A stretch of DNA of 64,000 nucleotides from an uncultured Eubacteriales bacterium. Its GTDB lineage: Bacteria; Bacillota; Clostridia; TANB77; CAG-508. The stretch lies in NCBI GenBank assembly GCA_949289635.1, contig CASEOS010000007.1, positions 1 through 64,000 on the forward strand. The letters run 5' to 3'. Of the stretch, positions 38,183 to 46,507 are shown piece after piece; position 1 is the stretch's first letter, and every line of letters begins with the position of its first letter. The notes under the pieces were generated by a model, which was given only the letters and a program-made list of their open reading frames with translations, searched no databases and had not been told where the DNA came from. The position numbers were made by a program, and so were the translations under genes.

Positions 38183-38365
38183 TTATTTTAAAATTCTATA
38201 TAATTTAATATATTTAATAAATCTGTTGAAATGATTTAAAAAATATTCAACTTCATGCAAAGATTTAATTGTATTATCTGTACAACATTTAAAATTAAAT
38301 TTCTTTTTAGGGGGTGGGCATTTTCCACCTCTATTTTCTATAGGCTTTATGCTTCTTTTTTTCAT
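38183..38365 (-). CDS. Small cysteine-containing hypothetical protein
   Basis: The 60-residue basic protein has CPPPKKKFNFKCC in the middle and an amphipathic C-terminal half. I do not recognise a family. The start has a good ribosome site (GAGGTG, 7 nt before the ATG), which supports it being a real gene. It is isolated on the minus strand between gerM and a tRNA methyltransferase gene. Confidence 0.45.
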   Translation of the reverse strand: MKKRSIKPIENRGGKCPPPKKKFNFKCCTDNTIKSLHEVEYFLNHFNRFIKYIKLYRILK

Positions 38366-38436
38366 GAAATCACCTCAAAAATTTTCATATATTATTAGTA
38401 TATGAAAGAATTTAAAATATGTTATGAAAAGAAATG

Positions 38437-38466
38437 TTTACAAATATTATGTAAATGTGATACAAT
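38437..38466 (+). promoter_or_regulatory. Promoter of the methyltransferase-rsmI pair
   Basis: TTTACA (38437-38442), an 18-nt spacer, and TACAAT (38461-38466) preceded by TGa (extended -10). Confidence 0.6.
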
Positions 38467-38500
38467 ATGGGCAAAATAAGATAAATGTAAGGAAATAAAG

Positions 38501-39250
38501 ATGAAAGAAAATATAAAATTAAAAGAAAATGAAAGAATTGATGACTTAGAATATAAAGGTTTAAAAATGATACAAAATAAAGATGGATTTTGTTTTGGAA
38601 TTGATAGTATATTACTTTCTGATTTTGCAAAAAACATAAAAAAAGGAGCAAGAGTACTAGATTTAGGAACAGGAACAGGAATTATTGCGACTTTATTATG
38701 TGGAAAAACAGAATTATCTGAAATTATAGGTATAGAAGTTCAAGAAGAAGTTTATGAAATGGCAAAAAGAAGTATACAATTAAATCATTTAGAAGATAAA
38801 TTTAAAATAATACAAGACAATATACTAAATTTAAATAAATATTTTGAAAAAAATACATTTGATGCCATAGTGACAAATCCACCATATAAAAAGAAGGAAA
38901 CGGGAATACAAAACGAAGATACTAGAAAATTAATTTCTAGACATGAAATAGAGGCAAATTTAGAAGATTTTATAAAGATTTCAAAAAATATGTTAAAAGA
39001 TAAAGGGGAATTTTATATTGTTTATAGACCAGAAAGATTAGTAGATTTGTTATCTCTTATGAGAAAGTATAAAATAGAACCAAAAAAAATTCGATTTGTA
39101 TATTCAAATGTAAATGCTATATCGAAATTAGTGTTAGTACAAGGCGTGAAAAATGCAAGACCATTTTTAAAATTAGAACCTAATTTATATATTTATGATG
39201 AAAACGGAAATTATACAGAGGAAATCTTAAAAATTTATCATAAAAATTAA
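38501..39250 (+). CDS. trmN6: tRNA1(Val) (adenine-37-N6)-methyltransferase-like protein
   Basis: The 249-residue SAM-dependent methyltransferase starts with the DDLEYKGLKMIQ segment of the TrmN6/YfiC family. It has SAM motif I VLDLGTGTGII near residues 50-60 and the adenine-N6 motif TNPPYKK. It would methylate adenine in tRNA or another RNA. It is paired with rsmI 18 nt downstream, a common arrangement in Firmicutes (yabB-yabC). Confidence 0.88.
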   Translation: MKENIKLKENERIDDLEYKGLKMIQNKDGFCFGIDSILLSDFAKNIKKGARVLDLGTGTGIIATLLCGKTELSEIIGIEVQEEVYEMAKRSIQLNHLEDKFKIIQDNILNLNKYFEKNTFDAIVTNPPYKKKETGIQNEDTRKLISRHEIEANLEDFIKISKNMLKDKGEFYIVYRPERLVDLLSLMRKYKIEPKKIRFVYSNVNAISKLVLVQGVKNARPFLKLEPNLYIYDENGNYTEEILKIYHKN

Positions 39251-39268
39251 AAAAGAAAGGATAAAAGT

Positions 39269-40114
39269 ATGAAAGAAATCAATCAAAAAGAAATAGGAAC
39301 TTTATATATTGTGGCAACACCAATTGGGAATTTAGAAGATATTACATTAAGAGCCATCAACATATTAAAAAAAGTAGATTTGATTGCAGCAGAAGATACA
39401 AGACATACTTTAAAATTATTAAATCATTTAGAAGTATCAAAACCATTAATCAGTTATCATAGACATAATGAAGATGTCAAAACAGATATATTAATTAAAG
39501 AATTAAAGCAGGGAAAACAGATAGCACTTGTATCTGATGCAGGAACTCCAGGAATTTGTGATCCAGGAGAAGAAGTTATAAAAAAATGTATAGAAGAGGA
39601 GATTCCGATTGTACCAATTCCAGGGGCTTGTGCCATGATTAATGCATTAATCTGTTCAGGATTAGATACAAAAGAATTTGTATTCATCGGGTTTCTGCCA
39701 TTAAATAAGAAAAATAGAAAAGAAAAATTAGAAGAAATTAAAAATACAACAAAGACAATGATTTTATATGAGGCACCACATAAATTAGAAACAACACTAA
39801 AAGATTTAAAAGATATTCTTGGGAATAGAAAAATTGTATTGGCAAGGGAATTGACTAAAATTCATGAAGAATATATCAGAGAAAATATAAATGTATTAAT
39901 TGAAAAAGCAAAGGATTTAAAAGGAGAAATCGTTTTACTAATAGAAGGGCTAGAGAAAAAAGTAGAAAATAATTTGTTACAGTTATCTTTACAAGAGCAT
40001 TATCGATATTATGAAGAAAGAGGGCTTAGTAAAAAAGAGATTATTAAGCAAATAGCAAAAGATAGAAATGTTAATAAAAATGAAATATATCAAAAATTTA
40101 TTGATAAAAATTAA
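39269..40114 (+). CDS. rsmI: 16S rRNA (cytidine-1402-2'-O)-methyltransferase
   Basis: The 281-residue protein has the tetrapyrrole-methylase fold. Family motifs are VATPIGNLEDITLRA, AAEDTRHTLKLL, and VSDAGTPGICDPGE. It 2'-O-methylates C1402 in 16S rRNA. An AAAGGA ribosome site precedes the ATG. It is in one transcription unit with the upstream methyltransferase gene. Confidence 0.96.
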   Translation: MKEINQKEIGTLYIVATPIGNLEDITLRAINILKKVDLIAAEDTRHTLKLLNHLEVSKPLISYHRHNEDVKTDILIKELKQGKQIALVSDAGTPGICDPGEEVIKKCIEEEIPIVPIPGACAMINALICSGLDTKEFVFIGFLPLNKKNRKEKLEEIKNTTKTMILYEAPHKLETTLKDLKDILGNRKIVLARELTKIHEEYIRENINVLIEKAKDLKGEIVLLIEGLEKKVENNLLQLSLQEHYRYYEERGLSKKEIIKQIAKDRNVNKNEIYQKFIDKN

Positions 40115-40175
40115 GTGAAATAATCAACTATCAAACTATAAAAAATATATAAACTATAAAAGAAAAAACAAAAGA

Positions 40176-40215
40176 ACCAAGTAAGTAAGAGAAAAGCTCT
40201 TATTTACTTGGTTTT
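40176..40215. terminator. Bidirectional terminator between rsmI and the AbrB-like gene
   Basis: AACCAAGTAAgTAAGAG / CTCTTAtTTACTTGGTT forms a stem of about 17 bp. It overlaps the last codons of the AbrB-like gene on the minus strand. Confidence 0.8.
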
Positions 40216-40454
40216 AATTTACTTATTTTTTTTGAACAATCTTCACAAATTAATTTATCATTATAATTGATTAAATTTTCAGTATTTCCACAAAAAATAC
40301 AATTTGGTTCATATTTTTTTAGTACGATTGATGAACCATCAACATATATTTCAATAGGATCTTTTTCAGCAATGTTAAATTGATTTCTGATTTCGATAGG
40401 AATAACTACTCTTCCTAGTTCATCTACTTTTCGAATGATTCCTGTTGATTTCAT
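40200..40454 (-). CDS. AbrB/SpoVT-like regulator with a zinc-ribbon C-terminus
   Basis: The 84-residue protein has an N-terminal swapped-hairpin DNA-binding domain (STGIIRKVDELGRVVIPIEI, residues 3-22). A short C-terminal part has CIFCGNTENL and CEDCSKK, which look like a four-cysteine zinc ribbon. Transition-state regulators of this type are common in clostridia. It is divergent from spmA. The ribosome site is AAGGGGGGAT. Confidence 0.87.
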   Translation of the reverse strand: MKSTGIIRKVDELGRVVIPIEIRNQFNIAEKDPIEIYVDGSSIVLKKYEPNCIFCGNTENLINYNDKLICEDCSKKISKLKPSK

Positions 40455-40584
40455 AAGTTTATCCCCCCTTAAAAAGTTAATTTACAACCCTATATATATT
40501 GTTACTATATCACAAATAGACAAGCAGGTCAATTAAAAAGTAATAAAAAATTGATAATAGAATAAAATTATTTAGGTGATAAAT

Positions 40585-41178
40585 ATGTTAAATTTAGTTT
40601 GGCCAATTTTCATAATAATATCATTTTCTTATGCAATTTTTTCAGGAAATTTACAAAATTTAAATACGAGTATTTTTGATAGTGTAGAAGATGCTGTCAA
40701 TTTAAGTATCACTATGTTAGGAACCATGTGTTTATGGAGTGGAGTTATCAATGTTGCCAAAAATACCAATATAATAAAAAGGATGAATACGATATTAAAA
40801 CCAATTATTAAATTTCTGTTTCCAGAAATCAAAGAAAATAAAAAAGCACAAAGTGAAATTTCTATGAATATGGTAGCCAATATTTTAGGGTTGGGAAATG
40901 CAGCTACACCATTAGGGATAAAGGCAATGGAAACCTTACAAGAAGAGAATAAGAATAAACAAGAATTAAGTAATTCGATGATCATGTTAATTGTAATCAA
41001 TACAGCATCTATTCAAATTATTCCAACAACGATTATTGCTATAAGGAGTTCTTTGGGTGCAGAAAATCCGACAGCTATTATTGTTCCTGTATGGATTGCA
41101 ACAGTTTGTGCAGCAATTGCGGGAATAACCATAACAAAATTATTGATAAGATATTCTAATAAAAGGGAGAAGATATGA
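40585..41178 (+). CDS. spmA: Spore maturation protein A
   Basis: The 197-residue membrane protein belongs to the nucleoside-recognition/SpmA family, with GLGNAATPLGIKAM near residues 105-118 and several membrane helices. SpmA and SpmB support spore-core dehydration. I place the start at ATG 40585 after TTAGGTGAT. The stop overlaps spmB by 4 nt. Confidence 0.92.
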   Translation: MLNLVWPIFIIISFSYAIFSGNLQNLNTSIFDSVEDAVNLSITMLGTMCLWSGVINVAKNTNIIKRMNTILKPIIKFLFPEIKENKKAQSEISMNMVANILGLGNAATPLGIKAMETLQEENKNKQELSNSMIMLIVINTASIQIIPTTIIAIRSSLGAENPTAIIVPVWIATVCAAIAGITITKLLIRYSNKREKI

Positions 41179-41705
41179 TAAACTTTATCAATTTTTTATC
41201 CAATTTAGTGATGCCGCTCATGATATTAATTATTGTGATTTATGGTGTGATAGAAAAAAAAGAAGTTTTCGATAAATTTATTGAAGGGGCAAAAGATGGA
41301 ATAAAAATTGTTATTAATATTTTTCCAACGTTAATAGGTCTTTTTTTGGCAGTAGGAACATTAAGAAGTTCAGGTGTGATAGATATTGCTATAAAGATGG
41401 CAGAGCCATTATTAAATATACTGCATTTTCCAACGGAAATCATGCCATTAGCATTGTTAAGACCAATATCAGGAAGTAGTTCAATAGCAGTGGCAACAGA
41501 TATTATGAAAAATTTTGGAGTAGATAGCCAAATGGGAATCATGGCAGCTGTTATTATGGGAGCAACAGAAACAACGTTATATACTATTGCAGTATATTCT
41601 TCAAGTGTAAAAATAAAAAAGACAAGATTTGTTTTGATAGCAGCATTAACAGCAGATATTGTCGGAATTGTGACAAGTATTCTTGTATGTCGTTTTTTGT
41701 CGTAA
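41175..41705 (+). CDS. spmB: Spore maturation protein B
   Basis: The 176-residue membrane protein is the partner of SpmA. It has nucleoside-recognition family motifs: LRPISGSSSIAVATDIM and GATETTLYTIAVYSSSV. The ATG overlaps the spmA stop (ATGATAA context) with GGGAGAAG upstream, so the two are co-translated. A separate promoter follows at its 3' end. Confidence 0.92.
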   Translation: MINFINFLSNLVMPLMILIIVIYGVIEKKEVFDKFIEGAKDGIKIVINIFPTLIGLFLAVGTLRSSGVIDIAIKMAEPLLNILHFPTEIMPLALLRPISGSSSIAVATDIMKNFGVDSQMGIMAAVIMGATETTLYTIAVYSSSVKIKKTRFVLIAALTADIVGIVTSILVCRFLS

Positions 41706-41713
41706 AGTTTTTC

Positions 41714-41742
41714 TTGACATTATTTTACAGATATTGTATAAT
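41714..41742 (+). promoter_or_regulatory. Consensus promoter after spmB
   Basis: TTGACA (41714-41719), a 17-nt spacer and TATAAT (41737-41742): a perfect sigma-A promoter. It lies just after the spmB stop and points at a 300-nt stretch that has only a 39-codon frame and a structured inverted repeat. Confidence 0.85.
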
Positions 41743-41776
41743 TATGGAAATTAAATCAATAAGGAATTTAAATGAA

Positions 41777-41896
41777 ATGTTATTAAAAATATTATTGTTT
41801 ATTTCAATATTTTTTATAGTAAGAATTATCATTGTAAAAATATTATTTTATCAAATTTTAAAATCAGAAATCAATTCAAAAAAATCAAGTTTTTAA
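41777..41896 (+). CDS. Small single-helix membrane peptide
   Basis: A 39-codon frame starts with MLLKILLFISIFFIVRIIIV, a strongly hydrophobic helix, and ends in a basic polar tail (KSEINSKKSSF). AAGGAA lies 10 nt before the ATG, and a consensus promoter lies 35 nt upstream. No family is recognised. Alternatives are toxin-like or regulatory membrane peptides, or a chance frame in an sRNA. Confidence 0.4.
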   Translation: MLLKILLFISIFFIVRIIIVKILFYQILKSEINSKKSSF

Positions 41897-41898
41897 TT

Positions 41899-41994
41899 TT
41901 GTAGAGGAAATAACAAATCCCCCATAATTAGTATTTAAAATTCTTTGCCCCTATATTCTTTTAAATATTTTTTTCTATGTTATTTTCTCTACAA
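41899..41994 (+). ncRNA. Putative structured RNA or terminator downstream of the small peptide
   Basis: A 16-nt arm TTGTAGAGgAAATAAC (41899-41914) is complementary, except one G-to-A difference, to 41979-41994. A 64-nt interior holds CCCCC and CCCC patches. The structure is long for a terminator and follows a transcribed region, so it could be the 3' part of a small RNA. No known RNA family was recognised. Confidence 0.4.
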
Positions 41995-42063
41995 TATAAT
42001 ATATAAATTTATTATAAAAACAAATAATAAAAATGAATATATTATTTAAAATATATTCAACTA

Positions 42064-42543
42064 TTATCTATGATAAGTTTCACCATTTGATATTTTAAAT
42101 CCTCTAAAAATTTGTTCCAATAGAAAAACACGAATTAATTGATGAGGAAATGTCATTTTTGAAAAACATATCTTTTGGTGAGCTTTTTTTAATAATTCAG
42201 AAGAAAGACCTAAAGAACCTCCAATAACAAAAGTAATAGAACTTGTTTGTAAAGATAAATTTTCTATTGTTTTAGAAAATTCTTCAGAAGAAAGTTCTTT
42301 ACCAGTTAAATCTAAGCAAATCATATAAGAATCTTTTTTAATATGATTTAAAATATTATTAGATTCTTTAGTTTTAATTTCATTAGAAATACTCTCATTT
42401 AATTTATCAGGTATTTTTTCATCTGGCAATTCTAAAATAGATAATTTACAATATTTACTTAATCTTTTAGAATATTCATTTATGGCATCTTTTAAATAGT
42501 TTTCTTTAATTTTTCCAATACATATAATATTAATATTTAACAT
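42064..42543 (-). CDS. rlmH: 23S rRNA (pseudouridine-1915-N3)-methyltransferase
   Basis: The 159-residue SPOUT methyltransferase has the family pattern FVIGGSLGLSSELL, SKMTFPHQLIRVFLLEQIFRG and ends with the conserved YHR. It methylates pseudouridine 1915 in helix 69 of 23S rRNA. Typical length is 159. Its start lies 14 nt from a large palindromic element that separates it from walJ. Confidence 0.96.
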   Translation of the reverse strand: MLNINIICIGKIKENYLKDAINEYSKRLSKYCKLSILELPDEKIPDKLNESISNEIKTKESNNILNHIKKDSYMICLDLTGKELSSEEFSKTIENLSLQTSSITFVIGGSLGLSSELLKKAHQKICFSKMTFPHQLIRVFLLEQIFRGFKISNGETYHR

Positions 42544-42556
42544 GTTATACTCCTTT

Positions 42557-42831
42557 TGTCCAATTGGGGACGTTTCTATTTGGACATTTTGAGGGATTTT
42601 GGGGACGGACTCATTTTTCCCTTTTTATATTATTAAATACTTAAAAATATAGAATATAAGTCATTCAACAATTTTGTATAAGCTAAATTTCTAATTTCAA
42701 ATTTAGATACGCAAAATCGTTTCATTTTTTATATTCTATATTTTTATTCTAATCAAATTAGAAAAAGGGAAAAATGAGTCCGTCCCCAAAATCCCTCAAA
42801 ATGTCCAAATAGAAACGTCCCCAATTGGACA
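42557..42831. repeat. GGGGACG palindromic element 4 (composite)
   Basis: Perfect 70-nt arms (42557-42626 and 42762-42831) consist of two units in a row: one with GTCCAATTGGGGACGTTT and one with GGGATTTTGGGGACGGAC. The interior (42627-42761) carries a further palindromic element bounded by AATATAGAATATAA and its complement. That inner element shares about 20-nt blocks with the interior of element 5 at 49780-49991. It lies between rlmH and walJ. Confidence 0.92.
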
Positions 42832-42832
42832 T

Positions 42833-43622
42833 TTAAATTGTCACTAATTTACTATGTGTATCTCTACTAGCTACTGAAAGTGCTAGAGAATTTTCGTTAT
42901 AATTATTAGCAATTAATTCTTCAATAACCGTCTTATAGGCAAGTTCTGGAAAATTACTTTCTTTACTTAAATGACCAAGCATGGCATTTTTTAAACCAGA
43001 TTTTAATAAAAAAGAAATGGTTTTTCCAGCAAGTTGATTAGATAAATGTCCAGATGGTCCTGCAATTCTAGATTTTAAAGAAAATGGATAGGATGAGCAT
43101 TTTAATACTTCAGGGTCATAGTTAGATTCTATCATAACAAATAAGCTCTCTTCCAAATTCTTTAAAATATCATTTGTCATATGTCCGGATATCTGTTGCA
43201 ATACTAATTTTCTTATTTTCATTTAATATGGTAAATCCGCAAGGGTTTGCTGCATCATGTGGAATAGAAAATGGATTAATGTCCAAATCTCCTATTGAAA
43301 ATTTTTCTGCAACTTTAAATTTTTTGATATTTTTATCCGCAATTTTATCTCTTTGTTTTGGCATAGCATCTAATGTTTCTTGATTGACAAATACAGGTAA
43401 ATCAAATTTTTTAGAAAAAGTTCCTAATCCTTGTACATGGTCTGAGTGTTCATGAGTGACTAAAATACCATCTAAAGTATTAGGATCAACATTTAAATCA
43501 TTTAATGCTTTCTCTATTTTTTTACTGCTAACACCTGCGTCAATTAATAATTTTGTATTATTTGTTTCGACAAATAAGCTATTTCCGCTACTCCCACTAT
43601 ATAAACTACAAAAATTTAGCAT
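42833..43622 (-). CDS. walJ: MBL-fold hydrolase WalJ/YycJ, read through a +1 shift at CGG
   Basis: WalJ is a metallo-beta-lactamase-fold hydrolase. The first segment, from ATG 43622, has SLYSGSSGNSLFV and the metal motif THEHSDH. It reaches ATC CGG ACA (CGG on the minus strand at 43187-43185) and would stop at TGA 43172-43170. Skipping the C of CGG gives ATC GGA CAT ATG ACA and restores TDIGHMTND, the conserved family block with a metal-binding His. The second segment runs to 42833 with SNYDPEVL and GHLSNQ. The fused product is 262 residues, the normal length. Alternative: a sequencing error. Confidence 0.92.
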
Positions 43623-43674
43623 AATTTTTTCAATCTCTTTCCTTTGTTTATTTCATTTAAACTTTTAGATATGT

Positions 43675-44934
43675 TTATTCTGTTACTCTTTCGATTTTAG
43701 CACCTATTTTTCTGAATTTTTCTTCGATATTTTCATATCCTCTATCAATATGCTCTAAATTATAGATTTCTGTTACACCTTCAGCAGCAGTACCAGCAAT
43801 TACTAAAGCTGCCCCAGCTCTTAAATCGGAAGAATATACAGGTGCACCAGATAATTTTTTCACACCTTCGAAAAAGGCTGTTTTTCCATGAGCAGTAATT
43901 TTAGCACCCATTTTATTTAATTCTTCTGTATATTGGAATCTAGAATCCCATATACTTTCATTAATCGTGCTTGTCCCATTAGCAAGTGATAAAACAACAC
44001 CCATTTGTGGTTGTAAATCTGTAGGAAAACCAGGGTAAGGTAATGTTTTAATTGTAGCTTTATTTGGTCTTTTATTACACCAAACACGAATACTATCTCC
44101 ATAATCTTCTACATTACCGCCAATCTCTAAGATTTTAGCAGTAATAGATTCTAAGTGTTTTGTAATACAATTTTTGATTAATAAATCTCCCTTAGTTGCT
44201 ATGGCAGCAAGCATAAAAGTACCTGCTTCAATTTGGTCAGGAACGACAGAATAGGTTGCGTTTCCTTGTAGTTTATCAACACCATTAATTTTGATGACAT
44301 CAGTACCTGCACCTCTAATATCAGCTCCCATAGTATTTAAAAAGTTAGCAACATCAACGATATGTGGTTCTTTAGCCGCATTATCAATAATGGTTGTTCC
44401 TTTAGCAAGTACAGCTGATAACATAACATTAATTGTAGCACCAACTGATACGATATCCATATAGATAGGACAACCTTTTAATTTTTTAGCTTTTGCATAA
44501 ATTTTACCTTTTTCTACGGTAACATTTGCACCTAACAATTCAAATCCTTTAATATGTTGATCAATTGGTCTTGCACCTAATTTACAACCTCCAGGCATAC
44601 CAACTTCAATTTCGCCTTTTCTACTAAGCATAGCACCAATAATATAGTAAGAAGCTCGAAATTTACTAGTCAAGTCTAAAGGTGCTTTTATTGTTGTTAT
44701 ATTTGTGGTATCAATTGTGATACTATTTGCATTATTCCAAGTGATTTTTGCACCTAATTTTTCTAATATAGTACAAGATATTTTTATATCACTAATATTT
44801 GGTAGATTTTCTATTGTACATACACCATCAATTAAAAGAGTAGCTGGTAAAATGGCAACGGCAGCATTTTTAGCACCGCTAATTGTTACTTCTCCTTTTA
44901 GTGGTGTGGGTCCTTTTACTACTAATTTCTCCAA
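43675..44934 (-). CDS. murA: UDP-N-acetylglucosamine 1-carboxyvinyltransferase
   Basis: The 419-residue EPSP-synthase-fold enzyme adds enolpyruvate to UDP-GlcNAc in the first committed step of peptidoglycan synthesis. It has SGAKNAAVAILPA near the N-terminus and the catalytic Cys loop MPGGCKLGARPID. I choose the TTG at 44934, 8 nt after GGGGGT; a TTG at 44949 would overlap it. walJ follows on the same strand. Confidence 0.94.
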   Translation of the reverse strand: MEKLVVKGPTPLKGEVTISGAKNAAVAILPATLLIDGVCTIENLPNISDIKISCTILEKLGAKITWNNANSITIDTTNITTIKAPLDLTSKFRASYYIIGAMLSRKGEIEVGMPGGCKLGARPIDQHIKGFELLGANVTVEKGKIYAKAKKLKGCPIYMDIVSVGATINVMLSAVLAKGTTIIDNAAKEPHIVDVANFLNTMGADIRGAGTDVIKINGVDKLQGNATYSVVPDQIEAGTFMLAAIATKGDLLIKNCITKHLESITAKILEIGGNVEDYGDSIRVWCNKRPNKATIKTLPYPGFPTDLQPQMGVVLSLANGTSTINESIWDSRFQYTEELNKMGAKITAHGKTAFFEGVKKLSGAPVYSSDLRAGAALVIAGTAAEGVTEIYNLEHIDRGYENIEEKFRKIGAKIERVTE

Positions 44935-44981
44935 TTTATATACCCCCAATAAAATTTATATAGTATGAATTTTAAAATAAA

Positions 44982-45010
44982 ATAGAGTGTATATATTTTA
45001 CACTCTACTT
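44982..45010 (-). terminator. Terminator after spoIIR
   Basis: TAGAGTGT / ACACTCTA hairpin, followed on the minus strand by a T-rich stretch. Confidence 0.8.
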
Positions 45011-45048
45011 TTCTTATCAACTATATCATAAACCGATTTAGATTGCAA

Positions 45049-45717
45049 CTATTTTTTGGCAGTAATTAAGCCAGTATTGTTTAAAAATTCTAATATTTTA
45101 AATTTCAATTTAAAAGTAGGATTTTCTTCATTATCAGATACAATAGAAAATCCTTCATCAGTCAAAGAATTTTCTAAGTTTTCTTTTGATTCTTCAGGAA
45201 CAACACCAGAAGAAACATCGACAAAACATAAAGGAGGAAACATGACACACCACCAATTTTGTCCCTTGGCTTTACCAATTTCTACTTTTAAAGCATCATA
45301 ATATCCTGCGGGAAGAGAAATATCTCCATAATGTTTTGTTGGAAATTCAAAATTTCCGATACTGGCATTAACAGAATAATCAAAGCCTTGTTCTTTGATA
45401 GTATTTAATGCGATTTCTTCAAAATCTTCTATATGTTCATTTGCAATGGTAATGGCTTCATCTTTAGAAGTAGAATCTGCACATAATGTATTCATATATT
45501 CTAATAAATGGTCTCTCACAATATATTTTAAATTTTGATCTATGTCAGAGTCACTATTGGCAATGACATGTAAACGAAAAACAGAATTCGCAATATCATT
45601 AGAAATATCATGGGCATATGTTATGGCACAAATGGTCGTATAGGCAAAAAATAGAAATGTTAAAATGATTACCATTTTTACCTTGGTATGATTACATAAT
45701 TTTAAAAATTTTTTCAT
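45049..45717 (-). CDS. spoIIR: Stage II sporulation protein R
   Basis: The 222-residue protein has an N-terminal membrane helix or signal (about 14-34). It has the family segment FRLHVIANSDSDIDQNLKY and later NWWCVMFPPLCFVDVSSG. SpoIIR is made in the forespore and triggers SpoIIGA to process pro-sigma-E in the mother cell. Together with spmAB, gerM, sleB-ypeB and SASP it indicates a spore former. The ribosome site is GGAGGTAA. Confidence 0.95.
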   Translation of the reverse strand: MKKFLKLCNHTKVKMVIILTFLFFAYTTICAITYAHDISNDIANSVFRLHVIANSDSDIDQNLKYIVRDHLLEYMNTLCADSTSKDEAITIANEHIEDFEEIALNTIKEQGFDYSVNASIGNFEFPTKHYGDISLPAGYYDALKVEIGKAKGQNWWCVMFPPLCFVDVSSGVVPEESKENLENSLTDEGFSIVSDNEENPTFKLKFKILEFLNNTGLITAKK

Positions 45718-45926
45718 AAGTTACCTCCAATAAACTTTTTTTGTAAAATATTCTTTAAGATAAGTATTAACAAAATAAGAAAAAATATACATTGTCGAAA
45801 AAAAACGATGAGTTTCTTTGAAATATGATTGACATATTTGTCATGAAATGGTAAAATTTACCAGTAAACAAAATGAACAAATTAGCAATTCCGTATGGTT
45901 ATATCAATTTGAAAGGAATGTTTGTG

Positions 45927-46382
45927 ATGGAAAATATAACAAAAGAAAAAAATTGTGCATTTTATGCAAGTGATTATCATTTTGAAATGATTAGTTTGCC
46001 ATATATTAGTAAAAGTATGGATAAAAACGAGGAAATCATCATATTAACAGAAAATGATTTAGAAGATACAGTAAGAACTTTAATATCAAAAATGAATTTA
46101 AAAGAAGAAAAGCAAACCCAAATATTAGGATTAGATTGGCATAATAATGATTTGAAAAAATTTAAAGAAATTAGTAAGAAAACAAAAGAGAATGCAAATA
46201 TAGTTATTTTTATTAAAGGAAAAGAAAACTATATTCAAAATATTAACAAAAACATTGAAAAATGGACGAGTAGAAATAAACATATTAAAATTATAGATTG
46301 TTATGAGTTTTTTGAAGTAGAAGAAAAGATAGATGAGATTGCAAAAGAATATGATAAAGTTCTAGGGGCATCTAGGATGTAG
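45927..46382 (+). CDS. Hypothetical protein of about 150 residues (possibly MEDS-like)
   Basis: The soluble 151-residue protein has a mixed alpha/beta pattern. The start CAFYASDYHFEMISLPYI and the block NEEIIILTENDLEDT resemble a sensory MEDS/DcmR-like domain, but I cannot be sure. ATG 45927 follows GAAAGGAATG. No membrane segment is seen. A hairpin follows (GGCAGGTAAA / TTTATCTGCC). Confidence 0.5.
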   Translation: MENITKEKNCAFYASDYHFEMISLPYISKSMDKNEEIIILTENDLEDTVRTLISKMNLKEEKQTQILGLDWHNNDLKKFKEISKKTKENANIVIFIKGKENYIQNINKNIEKWTSRNKHIKIIDCYEFFEVEEKIDEIAKEYDKVLGASRM

Positions 46383-46442
46383 AGGATAATAAAAACAAAA
46401 ATAGGAAGTAAAACGGCAGGTAAATTTTTTATCTGCCAATAA

Positions 46443-46471
46443 TTGACTAAAATAAAATTATGGTGTAATAT
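46443..46471 (+). promoter_or_regulatory. Promoter of the UDPGP gene
   Basis: TTGACT (46443-46448), a 17-nt spacer, then TAATAT (46466-46471). Confidence 0.6.
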
Positions 46472-46507
46472 AAGTGTGGTTTTAAAATTTTAGAAAGGAT
46501 GAAGCTT

